Shown here piece after piece: positions 20,696 to 31,186 of a DNA stretch of 64,000 nucleotides. Position 1 is the first letter of the stretch, and the number at the start of each line of letters is the position of its first letter. Made by a program: the position numbers and the translations under genes. Under the pieces are notes generated by a model, which saw only the letters and a program-made list of their open reading frames with translations, was not told the origin of the DNA and made no database searches. The stretch comes from Endothia cerciana (taxonomy: Eukaryota; Ascomycota; Sordariomycetes; Diaporthales; Cryphonectriaceae), in assembly GCA_026119935.1 (NCBI GenBank), contig JALRMH010000023.1:434001-498000 (forward strand). Direction: 5' to 3'.

Positions 20696-20725
20696 GGGTG
20701 AGGTAGGGTGAGGTAGGGTGAGGTG
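20696..20725. repeat. Three tandem copies of GGGTGAGGTA
   Basis: Direct ten-base repeats (the last copy ends in G) about 180-210 bases upstream of the sedolisin start. They may bind a regulator or be neutral slippage. Confidence 0.7.
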
Positions 20726-20994
20726 CGTGATGAGGGGTGAGGCCGAGGTTAAGGACGTAAAGAGTGAAGATAGATAGAAGCAGGCCGGACAGGCGACGGA
20801 AGGGAAGTTCTACCTAGGTTTGGTGTCACCCGTATTTACCAAGCCCCAGCGAGGAACCTCTGGGCACCTGGGCACCTGGGCAAGGACCGTCCTGCCTCCT
20901 GTCAAGCGTATACTATGTACCATAGTAGTATATATCTGCCTGGGTCCACGCTACAGGGCGAGCCTACCCAAGAAGGGAAGGTGTACCTGCAGGT

Positions 20995-21051
20995 AAAGAA
21001 GAAGAAAAGAGGAAAAAGGAAAAGGAAAGGAAAGGAGAAGGGGGGAAAAAG
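20995..21051. repeat. 57-base homopurine tract
   Basis: An uninterrupted A/G stretch, about 480-530 bases upstream of the sedolisin ATG. Long purine tracts can form triplex DNA and often exclude nucleosomes. Confidence 0.8.
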
Positions 21052-21943
21052 CATATTCTGGGATGCGAGGGATGACTTTCCCGAGGGTACGTGCAGCAAT
21101 CTCTTGGCGTAATAATGAGGGCAAGTCATCCTGTAACACATCGGTGCCCCACGATGCACACCGTCTTGTTTGGTGGTCACCTGGCCGTCTTTCTTGGCTC
21201 CTGCTCCAGAGTATGGTGAGTACTACCATATCAAGTAGACTTTGTAATCCCTAATATGGATACGACATGGCACTGTGAGGGTCACCGTCATGGCCTGATC
21301 ACTCCTCAATCTCCGCTACTGGCTGGCTGGCAAGAGATATGGGAGACAGTCCGCAAATATCAATTTGGCCACCAGCAAGGGGCTGTTCCTCAAGCAGGGA
21401 CCGTCACGCTATGCAATTAGCATAGGATGGTAGATGACATGTTGATATCGCTCGCTGACACTCCTGCGAGGTTTCTCATCCAGGAACAATTCAAGGGGCA
21501 GGCAAGGGACTGGGCTGCTTTTCTTGGCAAATTAGCAAAGCTCATCGAGTTATACCTAGGTAGGCTATAACCAAGACGGCCCAGTGGGACTTCGCTCGAT
21601 TTGGCAGGCCTCTAGAGTCCTTCCGCCCATCACTAGGGGTCTCTTTCCTTGTCGCTCGTCATTGATCGGAACGGCAGCTCTAGGCGTTCTCGGGTTGAAT
21701 ACGGGAGCTTGCTTAGATGCATTGGTGTCTCTGGTGTGCGGCGAAGATGTCAGCTGGTGACCCCACTTGCGCAGCTCGTGAGCTTCTTGTATTAACGTAG
21801 GCAAGTCTCTGGGTAATCAAACAGAAAGAACCCAGACTTTTATGTGCCCTCTGAACCATGCAAAGAGCAGGGACCTGAATCGGCGAAACTTACCTCGAAA
21901 CCCCCGCCCACACTTTTCTCCCAGTCATCTTCACTCATCCCTC

Positions 21944-22737
21944 TTAGATGTCAATGAGCTTCTCCTTGGCCTCAGGGACCTCAACAAGGTCGACCTCCTC
22001 CTTCACCTTGGGGTCCTTGATGAGGTGGATTTCCTCCTCCCCCTTCTCCTTAGGAAATTCGATAAGTTCGATTTCCTCCTCAGCTTGCTTGCCAACCGAG
22101 ACATGGCAGCCCTCGCCAGAAAACCTAGAGCCGGGCATGATGACACGCCATCGCGGGTGCGAGGCAGAGGTAGAGGTACAGGCACAGGTAGAGGTAGACC
22201 TCACGTGACTCTCCCCGTCAGAGCCATCGAAACCACCGCTGCCTGCCATATCCCAAATCGCAACCTGTCGTGCAGTTGGAGTTACCTGGACTCCCTTCTC
22301 CTGATCACCTTCCGTCATCTCCTTCTTCTCGAATCGACGGCTCGCGCAAGGGTTGTTGAGGAACTGCGCGGGCAGCTCGAGGGAGACAGGCTTGTCCTCG
22401 TTCTGGGGCCACCACACCGGCTCGTCAATCACCAGGCCTGGGTTGTCATCTCTGCCGTAACCATTGTCTTTGAGGGTGTTCTTGATGTCCAAGAAGTGAC
22501 TGATGACGTATGACTGGGTGATGGCGCCCTCCAAAGCGAGCTTTTGCAGTGACTGTTCAGATGGAGCATGTTGTCAACCAGAAATTCGTGACATTATCAT
22601 ACAGAATTTATGGTGCAAGAGATAGTGAGGGGCTGGATACTCACCTGGTAGACGTCGCCAAGTGTATTGCGGATCTTGCGATTGTCAGATCTGGTGATGG
22701 TAGCCAGGGTGGAGGCCTGGTACATCGTAGTCGTCAT
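21944..22737 (-). CDS. Hypothetical protein with acidic C-terminal repeats
   Basis: Two exons, 22737-22645 and 22540-21944, with a 104-base intron (donor GTGAGT, acceptor AAAAG), encode 229 residues. The splice joins LGDVYQ to LALEGAITQS. No signal peptide or membrane segment is seen, so it is probably intracellular. The N-terminal ~95 residues look like a small helical domain followed by the conserved-looking VIDEPVWWPQNEDKP. The last ~45 residues hold three degenerate copies of a 12-15 residue unit of the type E-x2-L-I/V-x2-P-K/E-x-K (EIELIEFPKEK, EIHLIKDPKVK, EVDLVEVPEAK). I do not recognise a family. Confidence 0.7.
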
Positions 22738-24273
22738 GGTGGTCTCGTGATGTTGTGAAAAGTCAAGTCTGCATCCAGGTGTGTGCTAAAAGCGGCTGGC
22801 CAAGAATTCGATGGGATCAAAGACGAAAGGGGAAAATGATGACTCCACAACAAAAGATAGCTTGAGGTCGTGGAAGGCTCCGAGGCTGGAGCTTCTGCTT
22901 GTGTGTTGAAAGGGAAGGATCAGAACTTCCTAAGAGTGACCCAGGGGTGAAATACACAGTGAAGCACGGGCCAGCAGGCAACGGAGAAGGGATGTGCGAC
23001 GAGTCTATGATTGAGGGGAGAAAAATATGATGTAGCCTTGAAAAAGGTGAAAGTCAAATAAGGGAGGGAGGTTAAAGAGATAGGGATTGAGATCGATAGT
23101 GGTTGATGGGGTCGACCAAGAAATGCCCTCGGCAACTTGGCAAGAGGCTGGTCTTGAGAATTCTCTTAGTTTACAAAATCGTGGAGTGGACAGGCTATAT
23201 GTCGTTCAGGGCAACAGTCTGAGTTTTGAAATGGCCGTGCCAGAAGGTTCTGTTGAGACACTTAGGTGGATCTCCTGCTATCCAGGTTATAACCCCATAA
23301 GCTTCACTGTTAAATCTGAAAGCTTTTGAGTGTTCCCACATGTGATTCTCCGATGTCACCGAGATTTGCCTCATCAGATATTCTAGGTGTTTGAATGAGT
23401 ACCTCGTCTTATTAGAATTCTAGCTGTTAATAGTTCCACAGAAAGAGTGCCTTCAAGGCCTTCAAGCTCTCAGGGTTTGAATTATTTAAGACCCATCAAA
23501 CAAGAAATCTGACAATGGCATAAAAGGTTGCAACGCGAAGGGTACAGTCTTCTATCCTTACTATTGTTTTTGAAGATGTGGGAGTATATCTATGGAGGGT
23601 GGTCTCATACCAGTTTAATCAATTAGGATGATAAATTATTATACTAGCCCAGTGATCTCGATGACTTTTTAAAATTACCAAAGCATGCCCCACATGTAGA
23701 TAGTAATTACATGACTGATCGCAAGATGTTACCCTTCACCTTACAACCCACATCGTGCTTGGTGACATTCCGGTTTCAGATCTTCTGCGCAAAAAGACTT
23801 TTCCAGGCTATCATCGAGATGTGTCTTACAAGGTCTCCTGGATGGGACATGCTGCGTCTACATGCGACTGGTCAGTGATTTTCGTTTCCAGAAGCAATAG
23901 GTTGGGGGCAGAGGTGGGAGAAGAAAATTCATCACAGGTCCATCGGATGTTAAGTATCATTCAAGGCGCATCTCATCCCTGCCCGTGCCACACACATAGG
24001 GTGAAAGATGACTGACATCAGCGCGAGGTTGCAAAGTAGGGAACCATGATGATGCAAGAGGGTGATGACTTGATCTCTCATTGGGGACCTTTTATGCGGG
24101 GTGACTGGGCTTTGTTCGTTTATGGCTAAGCTGACTGCAGAAGTGTACATCTCTGTGTGGTGAGTGTGAAGCAAAACTTGCTGATATAAATGCAGAGGCT
24201 CCCACATGATGTTCTCTCCTAAACCACCTGTGTCCTCATCTGATTTCTTGATAACTGTGTTGAATCTTGTTAG
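22738..24273. other. AT-rich intergenic region
   Basis: Spacer between the divergent hypothetical gene and P450 gene. It is clearly AT-richer than most of the window and shows only short random frames. Confidence 0.5.
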
Positions 24274-26140
24274 ATGGATCCAGAACACATTCATGGAAGA
24301 GGGCTCACCTCAGTCCCTCTTATTTTGCTTGCCATCTTGGTAACCTACAGTGCTTGGAGCATCACATCCTATGTCATCCTGCATCCTCTATCCCGCTTTC
24401 CTGGACCTGTCTGGAGCAAGTTCACTCGGATTCCGTACTGGATTGCTACCTTTACTGGGAATGAAATCTACTACATGCACAAATTGCACAACAAATATGG
24501 TAGTGTGGTTAGGTTGAGTCCAACTGAGCTCAGCTATGTAGATGCCCAAGCGTGGAAGGATATCTACGGCTATCAGAAGGGCCGGGCTGAGAATCCCAAG
24601 GCCATTGGATTTCAGTGTGTATTTTTGATTGATACTGTCCTGCATTGTCTTCTTCTCTTTCCAAAGCCTCTGACTTATACCCCCTAATTAGCCATCATCC
24701 ACAGGTTCTTCACTTGTGTACTAACCATGATCCTCAGTCTAGAGTCTACAAATGGGAAATCCGGCAGTAGGTAGCAGACCGGCCCTTGTATCTTCTTTTC
24801 CGCAGACATTGCTAACTATAATCCTTTTCGATAGCAATGCCGAGCATGATGGTGGTCGGAACGGCTGACCATGCTCGAGTGCGCCGTCTCTTCGCGCCAG
24901 GTTTCTCCGATCGCGCCTTGAAGAAACAGGAGCCGTTATTTCGTAAATACGTTGATCTGCTCGTCTCCAAACTCCACGAGGCCAAGGATAGACCAGTCGA
25001 CCTCTTGACAATGTTCAATCTAACAACCTTCGACATTATGGCCGAGCTTTGTTTCGGTAAGCCCCTGGGCCTTCTTGAAAATAGCAGGTATACCGCATGG
25101 GTCCGGGATATGATAAGTATCCTCAAAGTGCTTCCGGTTCTTCAATTTATCAAGTTCTATCCCTGGTTGAACAGCATGTTCGAGTATATAGAGCCGAGGC
25201 CAATCAGGGAAGCCAGAGTCGCCAACTTTAAATACGCTGCTGATCAAGTGGACCAGCGTCTGGAAAAGGGCTCAGGCGAGTCACGTCCTGATTCCTCGAA
25301 AATGCCACGATAACTGCTAATACAGTATCGCTATAAGATCAACCGGACCTTTGGAACCTGGTCGAATCTGTGGTCGACGATGAAAAGCTGAGTTTGGACG
25401 AGATGCATGCCAATGCCCTGAATTTCATGATTGCAGGCACTGAGACGACAGGTAGATATACAATACGCCCTTCGAGTCAGAACTTTGGGCTGACCTCTGC
25501 GGTAGCTTCGCTTCTCACAGCAATGAGCCACCTTCTTCTCACAAATCCGGATAAGCTAGACCTCGTAACAAAGGAAGTCCGCGGTCAGGCAGCAAGTGCT
25601 GGAGGCCTGACCTTCGAGACTCTCGCTAGTCTCAAGTATCTTAATGCATGTGAGTAGATTCTGTCATCCTCACAACGAAGGGTTCTGCGACTGATGTCTG
25701 TAGGCATCCAAGAAGCACTCCGGATTCATCCACCAGTTCCAGTTGGGATTCCCAGGGCCATATCCTCCAACCCCGACGGTGGACAGGTAGTCTGCGGCAC
25801 ATGGCTTCCCTCTGGGACTCGTGTGTCCGTCCATCAATATGCAGCTTATCACTCCTCCGCCAACTTCAGAAACCCTGAGCTCTTCGCGCCAGAGCGATGG
25901 CTCGAGGACGAGACTTACAGGGAGGATCAACGCGAGGTGCTGCAGCCGTTCTCTTTCGGCCCGAGAAATTGCATGGGTCAGAATGTGGCTTGGCACGAGA
26001 TGAGACTCATAGCTGGGCATCTGTTGTCCAAATTCGACATGGAGCTCTGCGAGGAGAGCCGTGGGTGGATCAATGGCAAAGTCTACGTGTTATGGGAGAA
26101 AAAGCCGTTGAAGATTCGGATGAGGCCAGTTGAGAGCTGA
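24274..26140 (+). CDS. Cytochrome P450 monooxygenase (CYP65-like)
   Basis: Six exons: 24274-24614, 24738-24766, 24835-25284, 25338-25451, 25506-25649 and 25704-26140, giving 504 residues. Exon 2 is a 29-base microexon, needed to join AIGFH to LESTNGKSGTMPSMMVVG. The exon 3/4 join is the least certain (donor GTCCTG, acceptor TATAAG). An N-terminal membrane anchor (about 12-35) is followed by the proline hinge RFPGPVWSKF. P450 motifs present are the I-helix AGTETT (306-311), ExxR as E363-A-L-R366, PERW (422-425) and the heme loop FSFGPRNCMG with ligand Cys449. It should be an ER-bound monooxygenase. The N-terminal pattern recalls the isotrichodermin C-15 hydroxylase (CYP65) group, but the substrate is unknown. 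It converges on the VOC gene, 250 bases away. Confidence 0.88.
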
Positions 26141-26390
26141 ACACCAGTATATGGAATGTTGAGATACGGAGGCATTGGGGACACTATTTCATTCGACTGT
26201 TTGACTAATGTAGGTAGCTCAGAAGCCGGCATGCAGTCCTTTGGTCTCGCAGCGGAACCAAATCATGACCGACCTTCAAACTCAGACAGATGTGGAGGTG
26301 TCATTAAGAGAAGAGCGAAAGAAGAGGGGAGAAAAATCCTTGTCCAAGCCCAGAGCTTCTCATGGGCTATTATGGCTGCATCCTAGCATT

Positions 26391-27038
26391 TCAGTGGGCA
26401 GTTTCCACTTGGGTATAGACCTCTCGGAAGTCTGGCTTTGGGGGATTCATAAGTGGGACGGATTCGACACCCCGTGTTCCAATATTCTTCCTCTTCATCA
26501 GGTCTTTCTCAGACTCGCCGCTCTCCAAGCGCCGGATCAAATCTTCCGGGTCGAAGTCTACACCTATCGAATTCACCCTGAATTCATCCGACATCATGAA
26601 AGCAGTAGCCTCCTCAGGAGTCTCGAAGACATCCACCTGCGTCTCGATCTGATTGCCGTCCGGATCCTGGTAGTACATGCTCATCGTAGGCCCGTGGTTG
26701 GTGCACCAAAGGGGCAGGATTCCGAGTGCTTTCCTCTGCTTGTATGCAGTAAAGAGGTCCTTGAGATTCGCGAAGGTGAAGGCCACGTGCTCGAGCCCGG
26801 ATGAATTGCGTACCTTCGGCGCCGTCCCGGGAATGCCGATGATAGCGATGCGATGATGCTCCTCGTCATAGGTGAGAAATGACAGCTGGTCATTCTCGTA
26901 TGACGCGTGGGCACCGAGAAAGGCTTTGTAAAAGGCCACCATGGGCTTAAACTGGCCGCTGCGAAGGACCACATGGGCGAGTCTCTGCGGTGAGAGGACG
27001 CTGCTGGTGGGGGTTTGGCTCTGGTTTAAGGATGACAT
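26391..27038 (-). CDS. VOC-fold protein, glyoxalase/extradiol dioxygenase-like
   Basis: A single exon of 215 residues from the ATG at 27038. The frame remains open upstream to 27146 without a convincing start. Two beta-alpha-beta-beta-beta half modules are visible, with the metal ligands expected of the vicinal oxygen chelate superfamily: His22 (LAHVVLRSG), His84 (GLEHVAFTFA) and Glu132 in DPDGNQIETQVDVF. Fungal proteins of this type are usually labelled glyoxalase family or biphenyl-2,3-diol dioxygenase-like, and few are characterised. No signal peptide is seen, so it is probably cytosolic. Being tail-to-tail with the P450, it may act on a related (aromatic?) compound, but convergent genes are often unrelated. 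Confidence 0.8.
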   Translation of the reverse strand: MSSLNQSQTPTSSVLSPQRLAHVVLRSGQFKPMVAFYKAFLGAHASYENDQLSFLTYDEEHHRIAIIGIPGTAPKVRNSSGLEHVAFTFANLKDLFTAYKQRKALGILPLWCTNHGPTMSMYYQDPDGNQIETQVDVFETPEEATAFMMSDEFRVNSIGVDFDPEDLIRRLESGESEKDLMKRKNIGTRGVESVPLMNPPKPDFREVYTQVETAH

Positions 27039-29202
27039 GATGATGCTCAGAAGGGATGTGATCTGACTGAACCAGGGATCAATGCGCTGGTGATGCTGTT
27101 GCGTAGTCGTTGTGCTCTTGTCCTGAGTGAGAACGGATATTTTCACTACTGGATGTTCTTACCACCTCGTCTTATATATCTGGCCTTAGCAAAGGGGGCC
27201 ATGCGAAGGCAATCGACTACACCAGATGGTGGTTACCAGACCCAAGCCAAGCATCTGACACCCAGTCCCATGTCTCCTCTTTTCCCCTCGTCGATGTTTG
27301 CCCATCAAGCAGGTGAAGCGGGGTACACTTACCATAGTACTATAGTACATCAGCTGCGGAAGCTACTGGTAGGATGTAGCGCTATATTGGTATAGAGCTG
27401 ACGACGAATGAGGTGCTCATACTTGGATAATCCATGGCGCCTGATGATCTTATGCCTGGCGGAATGTTCAGCTGAGTTGATTTGTAATGAACATCAAATC
27501 ACACGTGCAGTGGATGACAGATGCTCCTCTAGCTGCACAGTCAGCTCTCAGATAAAATTGGAAATGTCTCCATGGATATTAGAAATTCAAAGAACCTGAA
27601 GTACCCAATAAAGTCTACAGCAGCATCGTGTTAATGTGTTGCCTAGATACACACAAAGTAGTCACTAGTAGGTAAGGGGTACCGCGGATTCAAACCCCAA
27701 ACATATAGCCCCTTTGCTGTTGTCTCTACACGGGCCGAGGGTAGACCTCTCAGTATGTCTAACAGCGTCAACGAGTGTCGCCAATAAATGTTGTCGGGCC
27801 GGAGTTCTAAGGACTCTTTCAGCGATGATCATCCGGACTGGAGAAATCGTGATCGCGGAGGACCTGTCTGGGCCTGTCACTACAGAGAGTAATTATTGTA
27901 TCGGATCGGTGGTCATAAATATGCCCCCTACCCCCTTGGCTGATTTTCATGGCTCTGCTTGTCCCACGAGGTGGGTTGTCAAGACAGGAATGTAACCCCA
28001 AGCGAAGATTCCGCCCCCCTCAGACATACACGCCAGTGGGGTGAGATTCCGTGGACTGAGAGGAACAGAAATACGTCTAGTTTCTTTCGAGTGCCGACGG
28101 TTGATTGACAGGTTACGGGCACAAAGAAAATGTTCAGCCGATAGCATGGCGAATAGAAAGCAGGATGAGAGAGGTCCTTCGCGCCCTACTAACCAATCGC
28201 GGAACTCTGCTCAAAACCTAACCCATCTAGAGCCTGCAATCAATGGGTCTTTTTGTCATTGCCATCCGGCCGGCCTTGTCGATCCGGGCCTAGATCAAGC
28301 TTCGAAAGAGTGGTGGAAATTCCACTTCACGGGTACTATTCTCCGTCCATGTATAGACGGCCTGAATTCTGAGGGATAGCGACGGTCCTGATTTTGTTCT
28401 TACACTGAAATCAGAAAGTGCACGAGACCCCAGATTGCGATAAGTGTTCGGTGCGTGATGAATTTGCTAGTAAGGACGGACGAGCGCCGCGTCTACCTCG
28501 AGTAGACAGGACAGCAGCACATGTGACTTTGCATTTCCACCATATCATGAAAATCTTCTTCGAAGGCCTTAATTTGATTTCTGGGAAGCCCACACAAGAA
28601 TCTTTGTAGTATTTCGTGGGAAGTCATTTTATATGCGTACGCACCATTGTCACCGTCTTTACCACCAGCACACTTCTCGCGCCGAAATTGGATGATCATC
28701 CTCTTCTTCCGGCCGCTAGTATCTCTCATTAAACCAAATCAATCTGATTCCAGCTTGTCAATTCAAGTGTAGTCTCAAGCTGAGGCGGCTGTGCAGATCG
28801 CTTTGTCTTGATGAGGTTAGACATATCCCCGTTCCGCCCGCGGCCGCGCAAATATTCCACTTCCGCATGCGTCGATATAAAGTACTGTAAGCGTGTCCAA
28901 ACCTCGAAGCCTAGACGACTGAGCTTTTCCCTTTTGATTCATGGGCGTGAGTGTCCATCTCTAACTCCGGCCTATAGTTCTGGCTAGCCATTGTCACTGG
29001 CAGCCATGGAGTCGAACTTGTCGAGAACAGTGCCTAAAGGCATTGATATAAATGCAAAGCAGCGTTACCTATCCTAACGTGCTCATTATATATCCGGACT
29101 ATCTCGTAAATCGGCAATCATACTCATCCCGGTCTCAACTACTTACCATCAAGAAGAACAGCCTGTATTTGAATTGTTCCCCGGCTCGGACACAATAGCA
29201 GG
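27039..29202. other. Intergenic region, 2.2 kb
   Basis: Between the divergent VOC gene and UDP-glucose 4-epimerase gene. Short frames on both strands do not look like protein. No tRNA was recognised. Confidence 0.5.
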
Positions 29203-30960
29203 ATGAGTCCATCTGGCGTCATCACAGGCCCCAGCAAGGGGCCTCCGGCGTCGATCGAGGCCCAGCCAGAGCAGCTGAGAACAAATGTGGCTTCATATCC
29301 GATTTGTCTAGTCACTGGCGGAGCTGGCTACATCGGTTCGCATACAGTGCTGGAGCTGCTCACTGCAGGCTTCGCGGTCGTCGTCATCGATAATCTTGCC
29401 AACAGTCACCTGGAATCTCTTTTGCGAGTGCACTACATTGCCAGAATCGAGTTCGAACGCTGCGGCCAGGGTTCGCGACCTGTTCCACCGATCTACTTGC
29501 ATAAGGTCGACATCAGACACAAGCACAGAGTCAATGAGATCTTTGCTTTCTGGCAAGGGGCCAAGACAACCCTGGAGCCTGAGATGATTCCTGTCGATAT
29601 TGCAACTGCGGCGGTCAGAAGAGCATACCCAATGCCTGAGTACAGCATTGACACCAACAAGCGGACACAGATCAGCGGATTGGCGAACAAGCCGGAGAGC
29701 CATGGCAAGATCGTCTGCGTCATCCACTTCGCTGCTCTGAAGGCGGTCGGAGAATCCTTAACCATCCCTTTGAACTACTACGAGGTCAATGTTGCTGGCC
29801 TTCTCTTTATCTTAAGGGCGATGCGGGCCTACAACGTCAATACCTTTGTCTTCTCGTCAAGCGCGGTGGTGTATGGTATGGGCCATGGGGAAGCGATCAC
29901 AGAAGATGCTGTGAACACCGCAGGCAGAGGAGGCGGCGGAGGCTTGCTCACCAATCCTTACGGTCGATCAAAGTGGATGTCGGAAGAGATCATCAACGAC
30001 TTCTGCGTCTCGAACCCTAATTTCCACGCGACATCTCTTCGGTATTTCAACCCGACCGGAGCCCACTCAAGCGGGCTTATCGGCGAGAACCCGAAGGGCA
30101 CACCGAACAATATTGTCCCTGTCATTCTCCAGGCCTACGAACGGCGGCGTAGCAAGGTGCAAGTGTTTGGATCCAGCTACGATACGAGTGACGGCACGGG
30201 TGTGCGCGATTATATACATGTGTCCGACTTGGCCAAGGGCCACCTCGCCGCGCTGCGCAAGGCTGTGGCAGACCAGGAAACCAGTGGAGGACCCGGGCCG
30301 GCATCAGATCCTGGCGCCCGATACCATGTGTACAATCTCGGTACCGGTAGGGGCTACTCCGTGCTCGAAATCATCAAAGCCTTCTCCAAGGCCGCCGGAA
30401 CTGACGTGCCATTCTCGATTGGCGCCGCACGGGCTGGCGACCTGGGGACTGTCACGGCGTCCCCTGACAAGGCAGCGACCGAGCTCGACTGGAAAGCCGA
30501 ATTCGATCTTCAGGACATGTGCAGGGACGTATTCAACTGGGTGTCTTCCAACCCGGGAGGGTACGAGCAGCTTCGGAGGCTCTCCACCTTGTCTAACGTG
30601 CCCGTCAAAGACCTGCGCAGGGCCAGCGTCGCGTCGCACCTGTTCGAGAGCGACGAGGAATTCGACGCATTCATGCACAACGCCACTCACCCGACGGGTC
30701 ATAAACAAGTATCCCGCGCTGCGAGCCGGCAGTCCGTCGCATCCCTCACCTCGCTGCTTCAACGCACGCGCATGTCTTCAAACTGTAGCGATGAGGATAG
30801 GAGCAATGGCCATTTTAGCCCTCGCAGCAGCGGGAGCCCTAATATTCCACAGATTAATTTCCCTAGTCACAGGTTGCCGCGCTTCAACATGGACTGGTCG
30901 GAAAACTCGCGAGGACCACTGCACACGGAATGGCACCCGCCTCCGATTGAGGAAGAGTAG
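29203..30960 (+). CDS. UDP-glucose 4-epimerase, extended form
   Basis: A single exon of 585 residues. The extended-SDR epimerase core is clear: LVTGGAGYIGSHTVLELL (NAD site, 37-54), VVVIDNLANS, VIHFAALKAVGES, VFSSSAVVYG (Ser218-220), NPYGRSK (Tyr253, Lys257), TSLRYFNPTGAHSSGLIGE, GTGVRDYIHVSDLA, YHVYNLGTGRGYSVLE and ARAGDLGTV. It interconverts UDP-glucose and UDP-galactose in the cytosol. Usual epimerases have about 340-370 residues. This one has an insertion of roughly 50 residues (about 118-168, before VIHFAALK), a Gly-rich loop at 241-247, and a C-terminal tail of about 110 residues rich in Ser and Asn (from about 475) with no known domain. It is convergent with the GH74 gene. Confidence 0.88.
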   Translation: MSPSGVITGPSKGPPASIEAQPEQLRTNVASYPICLVTGGAGYIGSHTVLELLTAGFAVVVIDNLANSHLESLLRVHYIARIEFERCGQGSRPVPPIYLHKVDIRHKHRVNEIFAFWQGAKTTLEPEMIPVDIATAAVRRAYPMPEYSIDTNKRTQISGLANKPESHGKIVCVIHFAALKAVGESLTIPLNYYEVNVAGLLFILRAMRAYNVNTFVFSSSAVVYGMGHGEAITEDAVNTAGRGGGGGLLTNPYGRSKWMSEEIINDFCVSNPNFHATSLRYFNPTGAHSSGLIGENPKGTPNNIVPVILQAYERRRSKVQVFGSSYDTSDGTGVRDYIHVSDLAKGHLAALRKAVADQETSGGPGPASDPGARYHVYNLGTGRGYSVLEIIKAFSKAAGTDVPFSIGAARAGDLGTVTASPDKAATELDWKAEFDLQDMCRDVFNWVSSNPGGYEQLRRLSTLSNVPVKDLRRASVASHLFESDEEFDAFMHNATHPTGHKQVSRAASRQSVASLTSLLQRTRMSSNCSDEDRSNGHFSPRSSGSPNIPQINFPSHRLPRFNMDWSENSRGPLHTEWHPPPIEEE

Positions 30961-31186
30961 TGTTGTCATCGAGATACCTCGGGCTCATAGTCAAGTTCCA
31001 TGTCAGAGGGGCTGTGTTTGCGGACATTGCAGGATGTGCGCACATTACCTTTTAGATACTCTTCACAGATGCTCATAGGAAGCCCTTTTGTTCTTCCTCT
31101 CTTACTAAGATAGAGGCTCCAACTGATTTAATTGTGTAAATCATCCTCTAGAAGTAGATGCATGTGTGTTGAGGCTGCTGGTGGTA

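Larger units (their letters stand above)
20518..21943. other. Promoter of the sedolisin gene and spacer
   Basis: It contains three copies of a ten-base unit at 20696-20725, a CTGGGCAC repeat at about 20860-20882 and a 57-base homopurine tract at 20995-21051. No protein-like frame was seen. Confidence 0.5.

Noticed and set aside
7454..27038. A single secondary-metabolite cluster (SDR, repeat precursor, P450, VOC protein)
   Set aside because: The candidates are spread over 20 kb with unrelated housekeeping and protease genes between them, and there is no synthase, UstY-like protein or transporter.
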